Assembly: GCA_046726955.1 (NCBI GenBank)
Contig: JBKPBQ010000076.1
Location: 1 to 6,725, forward strand
Origin: CAVPGH01 sp046726955
GTDB taxonomy: Bacteria > Acidobacteriota > Vicinamibacteria > Fen-336
Direction: 5' to 3'
Length of the DNA: 6,725 nt
Shown here one piece after another: positions 1-6,090 of the stretch. How positions within the stretch are numbered: the first letter of the stretch is position 1; each line of letters opens with the position of its first letter. The notes under the pieces are model-generated. The model searched no databases, had not been told where the DNA came from, and saw nothing but the letters and a program-made list of their open reading frames with translations. The translations under genes and the position numbers were made by a program.

Positions 1-118
1 GGTTGATCCTGCGTGCGATTCGGTCTCGCTGGTCGGTGTTCTGAGGTCGGAGGAGGCGTGCCTTAACCGTGGCCGGGCACACGACGGCCGTCGATCTCGT
101 CGGCGGTGGACGGGGTAG
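1..118. other. Non-coding flank downstream of the transposase remnant
   Basis: I recognise no gene in this stretch on either strand. It lies 3' of the transposase reading frame, so if one end of the insertion sequence survives it should be here. I could not identify a terminal inverted repeat or target-site duplication, because the other end of the element is missing and there is nothing to pair it with. Confidence 0.4.
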
Positions 119-571
119 CTACGCGGCCTTTCGACGAAGGAACGGAAGCGTGCGCTCTCGATCGAGATAGGCGATCTCGAAAGGTGGCGTGTCGGGTACG
201 GCTTCTCCGGGTCTCGCCCGCGGCGGGTGCAGTGCCGAGTGATGGAGCGGGGCGAGGCCGAGGTAGAGCTCAGCCGGAGTGGCTCCGGCCAAGCCCTGGT
301 GGGGCCGGAAGTGAGCGAAGTAGACGAGCCCCTGGTGGACACGGCGCTCGAGGTCCACGCGGTGAGCTGGCTTGATGGCGACGAGGCGGAGAGCCTCTTT
401 CAGAGTCCTCCACAGCCTTTCGATGAGGGCGATGGAGCCGGTCTTGCCGATGGTGTAGCGGCGCAATGGAAGTTGAAGGAAGAGAGTCGCATGGCGCAAG
501 GAAGGGCGGTGACGAGCAGGCGATGCCCACGCTGCTGCAGGTCGAGGGCTTCCGCTTTTTCTCTTCAGCAA
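119..571 (-). pseudogene. 5'-truncated DDE integrase-type transposase (IS remnant)
   Basis: This is the C-terminal third of an rve-type (integrase core) transposase, the enzyme class that cuts and joins insertion-sequence ends. The frame is open for 150 codons, but only residues from about 36 onward look like transposase. The block IGKTGSIALIERLWRTLKE carries the final catalytic Glu of the DDE triad (residue 51, bases 419-421). It is followed by the typical FRPHQGLAGATPAELY segment and a basic tail ending at the TAG at 119-121. Family members are usually about 300 residues; the helix-turn-helix part and both catalytic Asp residues are absent. The 5' part of the frame (about 467-571) is not transposase-like and runs antisense into the DUF4160 gene, so the junction lies near 466. 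A TTG codon sits at that junction, but a functional start there is unlikely. The fragment cannot be an active transposase. The IS3/IS481-type superfamily is likely; the exact family is uncertain. Confidence 0.75.
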
Positions 572-757
572 CGAGCTTCAGGAGCCTCCTCACGTCCACG
601 TCGAGAAGGGTGACGGCGCGGTCAAGTTCTGGCTGACGCCCGTGAGCATGGCCACTCCTACCGACTCACGCCGGCCGAGCAGCGGCGAGCGCGCGAGCTG
701 ACTTTCCAGCACCAAGCGGCTTTCGTGGAGCGGTGGAATGAATACTTCGGTCGTTAG
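523..757 (+). pseudogene. DUF4160 protein gene broken by two frameshifts
   Basis: Read in three successive frames this segment gives a full-length DUF4160 protein of about 78 residues. It begins MPTLLQVEGFRFF from the ATG at 523. It continues FSNELQEPPHVHVEKGDG and AVKFWLTPVSMA in a second frame from 564. It finishes SYRLTPAEQRRARELTFQ and FVERWNEYFGR in a third frame, to the TAG at 755-757. Each change of frame corresponds to one missing base, at about 562 just after a run of five T and at about 654-655. The DUF4160 hallmarks are the F-rich start, SNE, EPPH(V/I)HV and KFWL, plus the W-E-F end. The biochemical function of the family is unknown; it is often found next to DUF2442, as here, and a toxin-antitoxin-like role is only a conjecture. 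The gene is either a decaying copy beside an IS remnant or intact with assembly errors. A weak ribosome-binding site (AGCAGG) precedes the ATG. Confidence 0.8.
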
Positions 758-986
758 CCCGCCTCAGGCCCGTGCCCGTGCCGTGGAATTCGTGCCCGAT
801 GCCTTTGTGGTGCACCTTGAGGACGGCCGCTCGCTCACCGTCCCGCTAGAATGGTTTCCGCGGCTCCGGGACGCTACTGCCGAACAGCGCAACCATTGGA
901 GGCTCATCGGGCCGGGTAACGGCATCCACTGGCCCGACCTCGACGAGGACATCTCGGTGGCCGGCCTCCTCGGCTTGCCTGACTAG
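738..986 (+). CDS. DUF2442 domain protein
   Basis: This is an 82-residue protein of the DUF2442 family, whose molecular function is not established. The family signature is complete. There is a strand pair around AVEFVPDAFVVHLEDGRSL (residues 16-33), then VPLEWFPRL (35-43), ATAEQR and W54RLIG, and the strongly conserved GIHWPDLDEDISVAGLL (62-78). Length is normal for the family, and the only plausible start is the ATG at 738, with GGAG at 727-730 seven bases upstream. The start lies 20 bases inside the end of the DUF4160 gene, so the two were probably co-transcribed and translationally coupled. Since the upstream partner is frameshifted, coupling may be impaired in this copy. There is no signal peptide or membrane segment, so it is presumably cytoplasmic. 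Confidence 0.88.
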   Translation: MNTSVVSPPQARARAVEFVPDAFVVHLEDGRSLTVPLEWFPRLRDATAEQRNHWRLIGPGNGIHWPDLDEDISVAGLLGLPD

Positions 987-1048
987 CTCTCGCCGTGAAC
1001 CCGTCTCCACTCCCTGCCCGGTCGAACCGTTACCGCCGAACACCGCGG
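987..1048. other. Convergent intergenic gap without an obvious terminator
   Basis: The 62 bp between the DUF2442 stop and the stop of the minus-strand metallopeptidase gene should hold termination signals for both transcripts. I see only a weak inverted repeat, CGGT-CGA-ACCG at 1019-1029, and the palindrome ACCGCGGT at 1042-1049. Neither is followed by a T-run in either direction, so no Rho-independent terminator can be called. Confidence 0.4.
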
Positions 1049-2791
1049 TCAACCCGTGATGTGCGGCGGCTCGAGGAACTCCAACCACAGCAGGCGGCCC
1101 TGGAAGCCCAACGCTTTGGATGACGGGCGGCTGTAGCGAACGAGGATGGCGCGGTCCTGGCGGCCGCAGCGCACCTCGGCTTCGTCGCTCTCCTGCGTGC
1201 CGGAATAGACGAAGAAGCTGCGAGTCGACTCCGCTTCCAGGCGCATTACCTTGGCTCCCGCCGTCACCAGGAAGCTGAGGCTTCCGTCCGGGCGGCACAG
1301 GAGGTCGACCAGGCGACCGCGCGCTTCCGCGGTTGTGCTGGCATAGTCAGCGAGCTGGGCGAGCTGGTGCTCGCACAGGAATCGGTACGCGGGCTCGCGG
1401 GCCGCGTCGCGCGCGCGGGAGAGCACGCTCACCGCCCCCGCGACGTCGCGGCACTTCACCTGGAGCGCGGCGATCACGAGGGCCACCTCCGTGCGCCCGG
1501 GGTCCTGGTTGAAAACGAGCTCGAGCGGACGGAGGCGGCTCGCGTAGGGCCGGGGGCGCAGCTCGGCGAGCAGCATCGCCGCCTCGTAGCTGCTCGGCGC
1601 GAGCGCGCGCGCCTGCTCGAGCTGGGCGACGACGGCGTCCTCGTCGGCGGGCGACAGCGGCGTGCCCGTGGTTCTCGCGTCGAGGACGCGCAGGCGGGCT
1701 GCCTGCAGGAGCGCTCCGGGCTCGTTGGGCGAGCGCTGGAGCACGCGCGCGAGCTCCCGGCGAGCCCCCTCGCGGTCGCCGTTCCGCAGGCGCAGCTCGG
1801 CGAGGGTGATCCGGGCGGCCGTGTGGTCCGGATCCGCCTCCAGCGCGCGGTCCAGGTAGTCCTGCGCGCGCTTGAGCTCGCCGCCGGCGAGCAGCAGGTC
1901 GCCGAAGCGCTGCAGAACGTCGGCCGTCGGTGGAGAGTCCTCGGTGTACGCGAGAGCAGGCGGGCCGGCTGCGATGGTCGCCTCCAGGATCGGCCCCGGG
2001 CTCACGTCGAAGAGAGCGGCCTCGGCCGCGGAGAGCGCGCCGAAGCGCTCCTCGAACGCGGCCACGGGATCGCCCGCCAGCGCGATGGCGTCGAGGTACG
2101 CGCGCAGGGCGGCCATGCCGTGGCGCGCGACGACGAGGCGCGCGAGCGCCCACGATCGCGCGTAGAGCCGACCGTCCCCTCGGGCTCCCAGGTATTCGGG
2201 GGAGTCGTGGCGGACGCGCATCAGACTCGCGAGGTTCGCGTCGCCGGCTCGGGCCTGCGCTTCGAGCTCGGCCCGACGCGCTCCGAAGTGGGCGGCGCTA
2301 CCGTCCAAAGCGGCGTTGCTCAGCAGCTCCGCGAGGCCCTCGGCCACCCAGACGGGCTGAGCCGGCAGCGAGCGGTTGAGCGCGAGGTGGGCGTACTCGT
2401 GGTCGAGCGCCGCGTAAGGACCGGGTGTCTCGACACCGAGGCGGGCCACGATGGTGTCCGACTCGGAGCCGCTCTGGAAGAAGCCTGCCAGGCCGCGGGG
2501 CTCCGCGTACCGCTTCGGCGCCAGGCGCTCGAAGCGGGAGCGGCTGGCGAGCACGATCGCCACGATGCGCCGCTCGTCGGCGAGTCGAGGAGGGAAAAGC
2601 TCGGCGAGGGACGAGCGCAGCGTTTCCAGGCGCTCGGCCGCGTGGCGGGCGAGCGGCGCCCCGGCGTCCGTAAGGACCTCGAAGTGCGGCGTGCGGACGC
2701 GCGTGTAGACGGCAGCGGCGGCGATCGAGCCGTCGTCCGCCGCGCCCGCGGCGACCGCGGCGGCGAGCGCGAGAACAGCGGACGCGGGCAT
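1049..2791 (-). CDS. Predicted secreted HExxH metallopeptidase-like protein with TPR repeats
   Basis: A 580-residue protein. Residues 1-18 (MPASAVLALAAAVAAGAA) form a hydrophobic signal-peptide-like start, though without the usual basic residues. Residues 31-160 resemble the peptidase MA-like family (gluzincin type). FEVLTDAG begins the domain; HEYAH at 131-135 supplies two zinc ligands and the general base, and PVWVAEGLAE supplies the third ligand, Glu151. Residues about 290-410 contain at least two TPR units (FGDLLLAGGELKRAQDYLDR; LAELRLRNGDREGARRELAR), with more degenerate helical pairs to about 480. These suggest protein-protein contacts. The last 100 residues form a separate, probably beta-rich domain with paired Cys (499, 542), reminiscent of domains appended to TPR proteins in Acidobacteriota, from memory. 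All metal ligands are present, so activity is plausible; substrate is unknown. The gene stands alone on its strand, divergent from the glycosidase gene. The ATG at 2791 has only a weak upstream GAGG, so the exact start is less certain than the frame. Confidence 0.82.
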   Translation of the reverse strand: MPASAVLALAAAVAAGAADDGSIAAAAVYTRVRTPHFEVLTDAGAPLARHAAERLETLRSSLAELFPPRLADERRIVAIVLASRSRFERLAPKRYAEPRGLAGFFQSGSESDTIVARLGVETPGPYAALDHEYAHLALNRSLPAQPVWVAEGLAELLSNAALDGSAAHFGARRAELEAQARAGDANLASLMRVRHDSPEYLGARGDGRLYARSWALARLVVARHGMAALRAYLDAIALAGDPVAAFEERFGALSAAEAALFDVSPGPILEATIAAGPPALAYTEDSPPTADVLQRFGDLLLAGGELKRAQDYLDRALEADPDHTAARITLAELRLRNGDREGARRELARVLQRSPNEPGALLQAARLRVLDARTTGTPLSPADEDAVVAQLEQARALAPSSYEAAMLLAELRPRPYASRLRPLELVFNQDPGRTEVALVIAALQVKCRDVAGAVSVLSRARDAAREPAYRFLCEHQLAQLADYASTTAEARGRLVDLLCRPDGSLSFLVTAGAKVMRLEAESTRSFFVYSGTQESDEAEVRCGRQDRAILVRYSRPSSKALGFQGRLLWLEFLEPPHITG

Positions 2792-2831
2792 GGCCTCGAC
2801 TATGCTAGCCCCGAACGCAAAGGAGGATGCC
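2792..2831. promoter_or_regulatory. 40-bp divergent promoter interval
   Basis: The starts of the minus-strand metallopeptidase gene and the plus-strand glycosidase gene are separated by only 40 bp, so both promoters must lie here or within the neighbouring coding ends. The only AT-rich spot is CTATGCTAG at 2800-2808. It provides TATGCT as a possible -10 for the plus strand and TAGCAT for the minus strand, each matching four of six consensus positions. No good -35 is visible for either. Use of one shared AT-rich core in both directions is an inference. Confidence 0.3.
2819..2826 (+). promoter_or_regulatory. Strong Shine-Dalgarno site that selects a TTG start
   Basis: AAAGGAGG is a near-perfect match to the anti-Shine-Dalgarno sequence and lies five bases before the in-frame TTG at 2832. 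The ATG immediately after it (2827) is in another frame, and the in-frame ATGs at 2790 and 2802 lie upstream of the site. The TTG start also places the signal peptide directly at the N-terminus and removes the overlap with the divergent gene. Confidence 0.7.
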
Positions 2832-5039
2832 TTGCCCCCAATTCGCTCCCTGGCCGCGTCCTTGAGCGCATCCTTGCTTCTTCTCGGCCGCGCGGGCGCG
2901 GGCGAACCCCCGACGCCGGGAGCGGCGGGGACGGTTCACAACATCCGAGTCGACGCCGCCCCTGACCGCGCGGTCCACTCCTTCGTCCCGCAGCAGGCAT
3001 TCGGCGCGGGAGTGGACCGCCTCTCCGCGAGCTTCACCGATAAGGCGTTCGACGCTGCCCTTCTAAAGCGGGTTCTGGAGGCCGGCTGGCAGACCGTGAG
3101 CTACCGCCAGAACACCGAGCTGCACGTGGAGGCGTGGCACTGGAACCCGAAGGGCACGTGGAGCGATCCCGCCGGACAGGGCTACTTCAAGGGCGACGCC
3201 GAGTCCGGCGAGCCCATCCGGCACTCGTTCGGCTACTACCTGCCGCACCGCGGCGTCACGCGCAACGACGGGACGGACAGCTCCGGCTACTCCCGCGTGA
3301 CCGACGGCAACCTCGACTCGTACTGGAAGAGCAACCCGTACCTCAGCCACGCCTTCACCGGCGAGGACGACTCGCTCCATCCCCAGTGGCTCGTCATCGA
3401 CCTCGCGGGGACGCACGCGGTGAACGGCATCCGAATCGCCTGGGCGGAGCCCTTCGCGCGCCGCTACCTCGTGCAGTACTGGAGCGCCGAGGACCAGGCC
3501 CGAGATCCGCTCCGGTCTCCGGCGCAGGGCGTCTGGCGGACGTTCCCGGGCGGCGACGTCCGCGACGGCAAAGGCGGAGACGTGACGCTCGCGCTCGCCC
3601 CTGCGACGACCTCGGTCCGCTACCTCCGCATCTGGATGGCGGAGTCGTCCGACACGTGCGACACGCACGGCAGCCAGGATCGGCGCAACTGCGTGGGCTA
3701 CGCGGTCCGCGAGCTTTCGCTCGGGACGCTCGGGCCAGCCAGAGAGCTCTTCGACCTCGTCCGCCACACGCCCGACCAGGACCAGACGACGGTCGTCTGC
3801 TCCTCCGTCGACCCGTGGCACACGCCTGCGGACGTCAACGACCGGCGCGACCAGGTCGGCCTCGACCTCTTCTTCACGAGCCCGATCACGCGCGGGCTGC
3901 CGGCAATTGTCCCCGTGTCGATGCTCTACGCGACGCCCGAGGACGCGGCCGCGCAGATCGCCTATATGAAGAAGCGCGGCTACCCGATCTCGTACGTGGA
4001 GATGGGCGAGGAGCCGGACGGCCAGTTCATGCTCCCGGAGGACTACGGCGCGCTCTACGTGCAGTGGGCCGACGCGCTCCACGCCGTCGACCCCACGTTG
4101 AAGCTCGGCGGTCCGGTCTTCGAAGGCGTGAACGAGGACATCCAGGTGTGGCCCGACGCCGCCGGCCGCACGTCGTGGCTCCGCCGGTTCCTCGAGTACC
4201 TGAAGGCCCGCGGACGGCTCGCCGACTTCACGTTCTTCTCCTTCGAGCACTACCCCTACGAGCCCTGCCACATCCAGTGGAGCAGCCTCTACGACGAGCC
4301 CAAGCTCATTTCCCACATCCTCCAGGTCTGGCGCGACGACGGGTTGCCGAAGGGAACGCCGATCTTCATCACGGAGTCGAACATCGCCTGGCAGAGCGCC
4401 GCCAACGCGGTGGACGTCTTCGGCGCGCTCTGGCTCGCGGACTTCATGGGCGCCTTCCTCACCGCCGGCGGCGACGCGAACTACTACTTCCATTACATCC
4501 CCACCGGGCTCCACGCAGGCTGCAACGGCTCGCGCGGGACGTTCGGGATGTTCACGCTCGACGCCGACCAGAAGATCCAGCAGCCGACGTCGCAGTTCTT
4601 CGCGACGCAGCTCCTCACCCAGGAGTGGGCCCTGCCCGGAGCCGGAGTCCACCGCGTCTTCTCCGCGACGAGCGACGTCGTCGATCCGGCCAGCAACGTG
4701 CTCGTGACCGCGTACGCGCTCCTGCGGCCGGACGGCGACTGGTCGCTCCTGCTCGTGAACAAGGACCAGACGCGCCCGCAGCGCGTGACGATCGCGTTCG
4801 GCGGTATCGACGGCAAGAGCGATGGATCGTTCGTCGGCCCCGTGCGGCTCACGACGTTCGGCTCCGCGCAGTACCGCTGGCACCCCGACGTCCGAGGAGG
4901 CTGGGCGGATCCCGACGGGCCGGCCGTGACGACGTCGATCACCGCCGGGCCAAACACCGTCTTCACACTGCCCGAGGCCTCGATCACCGTCGTCCGGGGG
5001 CGGCTGGGAAGCTCGGGAAAGGCCGGCGGCCGGCGCTGA
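2832..5039 (+). CDS. Secreted clan GH-A-like glycosidase with embedded discoidin (F5/8C) domain
   Basis: A 735-residue protein when started at TTG 2832; a frame open from ATG 2790 would add 14 residues. Residues 1-24 are a signal peptide (PPIRSLAASLSASLLLLG, then a small-residue cleavage region). Residues about 55-110 look like the first strands of a TIM barrel (FGAGVDR; WQTVSYRQNTELHVEAWHWN). About 129-298 form a discoidin-type carbohydrate-binding module (VTDGNLDSYWKSNPYL, QWLVIDLAG, VNGIRIAW, VRYLRIWMAE). The barrel resumes at about 318. The likely acid/base Glu394 is in EMGEEPDG and the likely nucleophile Glu515 in IFITES, with FTFFSFEHYPYEP between them as expected for clan GH-A. A beta-sandwich-like C-terminal domain (LVTAYALLRPDGDWSLLLVNK onward) closes the protein, as in GH39/GH51-type enzymes. 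It probably cleaves an extracellular or periplasmic glycan. The exact GH family and substrate are not recognised; the Glu before Glu394, where Asn is usual, is odd. It is first in the apparent operon with the dehydrogenase 34 bp downstream. Confidence 0.8.
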   Translation: MPPIRSLAASLSASLLLLGRAGAGEPPTPGAAGTVHNIRVDAAPDRAVHSFVPQQAFGAGVDRLSASFTDKAFDAALLKRVLEAGWQTVSYRQNTELHVEAWHWNPKGTWSDPAGQGYFKGDAESGEPIRHSFGYYLPHRGVTRNDGTDSSGYSRVTDGNLDSYWKSNPYLSHAFTGEDDSLHPQWLVIDLAGTHAVNGIRIAWAEPFARRYLVQYWSAEDQARDPLRSPAQGVWRTFPGGDVRDGKGGDVTLALAPATTSVRYLRIWMAESSDTCDTHGSQDRRNCVGYAVRELSLGTLGPARELFDLVRHTPDQDQTTVVCSSVDPWHTPADVNDRRDQVGLDLFFTSPITRGLPAIVPVSMLYATPEDAAAQIAYMKKRGYPISYVEMGEEPDGQFMLPEDYGALYVQWADALHAVDPTLKLGGPVFEGVNEDIQVWPDAAGRTSWLRRFLEYLKARGRLADFTFFSFEHYPYEPCHIQWSSLYDEPKLISHILQVWRDDGLPKGTPIFITESNIAWQSAANAVDVFGALWLADFMGAFLTAGGDANYYFHYIPTGLHAGCNGSRGTFGMFTLDADQKIQQPTSQFFATQLLTQEWALPGAGVHRVFSATSDVVDPASNVLVTAYALLRPDGDWSLLLVNKDQTRPQRVTIAFGGIDGKSDGSFVGPVRLTTFGSAQYRWHPDVRGGWADPDGPAVTTSITAGPNTVFTLPEASITVVRGRLGSSGKAGGRR

Positions 5040-5055
5040 AGCGGTCGGCTGTGGG

Positions 5056-5061
5056 TAGAAT
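5056..5061 (+). promoter_or_regulatory. Possible -10 element upstream of the dehydrogenase
   Basis: TAGAAT matches five of six positions of the TATAAT consensus within an otherwise GC-rich 34-bp gap. A transcript starting seven or so bases downstream would begin only a few bases before the ATG at 5074, giving an almost leaderless mRNA. That would fit the lack of any Shine-Dalgarno sequence before this gene. No -35 match is visible, so it may be chance. Confidence 0.3.
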
Positions 5062-5073
5062 GGCGCGCCTCGC

Positions 5074-6090
5074 ATGAAAGCCCTCGTTTACGTCGCGCCG
5101 GAGAAGGTCGAGATCCAGGACTTCCCGGATCCCGCTCCCCGGCCGGGCGAGGTGCTCCTCGGGGTGCGCTCCGCCGGCATCTGCGGGTCCGACATCCACG
5201 GCTTCCTCGGCCACAGCGAGCGCCGCCAGCCCGGGCTCGTGATGGGCCACGAGTCGGTCGCGACCATCCTGGACGTGACGCGGAGAGTCGAGGGATGGCG
5301 GATCGGCCAGCGCGTCTCCTTCAATCCCCTCGTGAGCTGTCGGGCCTGCCCCGCCTGCCTTTCCGGCCGGCAGAACGTCTGCCCGGACTGGCGCGTCTTC
5401 GGGATGGACCGCCTGCACGGCACCTATGCGGAGCGCGTGGCCGTCCCCGCCTGCCAGCTCTACGCGCTCTCCGAGTCGCTGCCGGAGAAAGAGGCCGTCC
5501 TCATCGAGCCGCTCGCCGTCATCCTCCACGCCTTCCGCATCTCGCTGCCCGACGCGGTGGAGAGCGTCGCCATCGTGGGCGCGGGGCCGATCGGCGCCCT
5601 CTCCCTGGTGGTGGCCCGGCTGCGCGGCGTGGGGCGGATCGCGGTGGTGGACGTCAACGACGAGCGCCTCGCCGTGGCCCGCGCGCTCGGGGCCGACCTC
5701 GTGGTCCACGGTGAGCGCGAGGACCCGGTGGAAGCGGTGCGCGCGTTCACCGGCGGTGGCGCCGATTACGTGGTCGAGGCCGTGGGTACAGAAGCTGCGC
5801 GGCGCACCGCCGCCGCAGTCGGGGCCAAAGGCGGACGCATCGTCCTCCTCGGGATCGCCAGCAACGATTCGTCGTTGCCCTTCACGACGATGATCCGCAA
5901 CGAGCAGGCGCTCTTCACGTCGTTCGCGTACACGCCGCGCGACTTCGAGGCCTCGGTGCGGATGATCGAGGCCCGGCGCTTCGACCTCACGCCGTGGACC
6001 GAGGTGCGGCCGCTCGCCGAGGGCCAGGAGAGCTTCCTGAAGATGGCCCACCGCCCGGGATCCACGCTGAAGCTGATGCTCGAGGTATGA
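5074..6090 (+). CDS. Zinc-dependent medium-chain (polyol/threonine-type) dehydrogenase
   Basis: A 338-residue cytoplasmic member of the medium-chain dehydrogenase/reductase superfamily, oxidising a secondary alcohol with NAD(H). The catalytic-zinc residues are present: Cys37 in GICGSD, His59-Glu60 in MGHES, and Glu145 in LIEPLAV. The structural zinc loop has four Cys (89, 92, 95, 103; CRACPACLSGRQNVC). The Rossmann fold shows GAGPIG at 169-174, and Asp193 at the end of the second strand (VVDVNDERL) favours NAD over NADP. Length and layout fit the sorbitol/galactitol-1-phosphate/threonine dehydrogenase group; sequence alone does not fix the substrate. The neighbouring secreted glycosidase suggests a sugar or polyol. 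The ATG at 5074 gives the canonical MKALVY start but has no clear ribosome-binding site. The gene ends in an ATGA overlap with the transporter, indicating co-translation. Confidence 0.9.
   Translation: MKALVYVAPEKVEIQDFPDPAPRPGEVLLGVRSAGICGSDIHGFLGHSERRQPGLVMGHESVATILDVTRRVEGWRIGQRVSFNPLVSCRACPACLSGRQNVCPDWRVFGMDRLHGTYAERVAVPACQLYALSESLPEKEAVLIEPLAVILHAFRISLPDAVESVAIVGAGPIGALSLVVARLRGVGRIAVVDVNDERLAVARALGADLVVHGEREDPVEAVRAFTGGGADYVVEAVGTEAARRTAAAVGAKGGRIVLLGIASNDSSLPFTTMIRNEQALFTSFAYTPRDFEASVRMIEARRFDLTPWTEVRPLAEGQESFLKMAHRPGSTLKLMLEV

Noticed and set aside
1..62. GGTTGATCCTGC followed by GGCGTGCCTTAAC, resembling the 5' end of small-subunit rRNA
   Set aside because: The first 12 bases match the archaeal-type 16S start and the second block resembles a bacterial 16S segment, but the bases between do not align, the spacing is wrong, and nothing downstream resembles rRNA. 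Judged chance.
227..613. Plus-strand open frame of 128 codons across the transposase remnant and DUF4160 start
   Set aside because: It is antisense to the transposase and out of frame with the DUF4160 start; no family resemblance.
1019..1049. Possible terminator hairpins between the convergent genes
   Set aside because: The stems are only four base pairs and no T-run follows on either strand.
1367..2965. Long plus-strand open frame of 532 codons
   Set aside because: It lies antisense to the metallopeptidase-TPR gene, has an Arg/Gly/Ala-rich composition with no domain signature, and arises from the high GC content.
3063..5075. Long minus-strand open frame of 670 codons
   Set aside because: It is antisense to the glycosidase gene, which has clear motifs; the translation is Arg/Val/Glu-rich and resembles no family.
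3134..5077. Plus-strand open frame of 647 codons in another frame of the glycosidase
   Set aside because: The product is dominated by Arg, Pro and Ala with no recognisable motif, whereas the glycosidase frame has a signal peptide, discoidin motifs and both catalytic Glu.
4984..6051. Minus-strand open frame of 355 codons
   Set aside because: It is antisense to the dehydrogenase, whose zinc ligands and Rossmann motif are complete.
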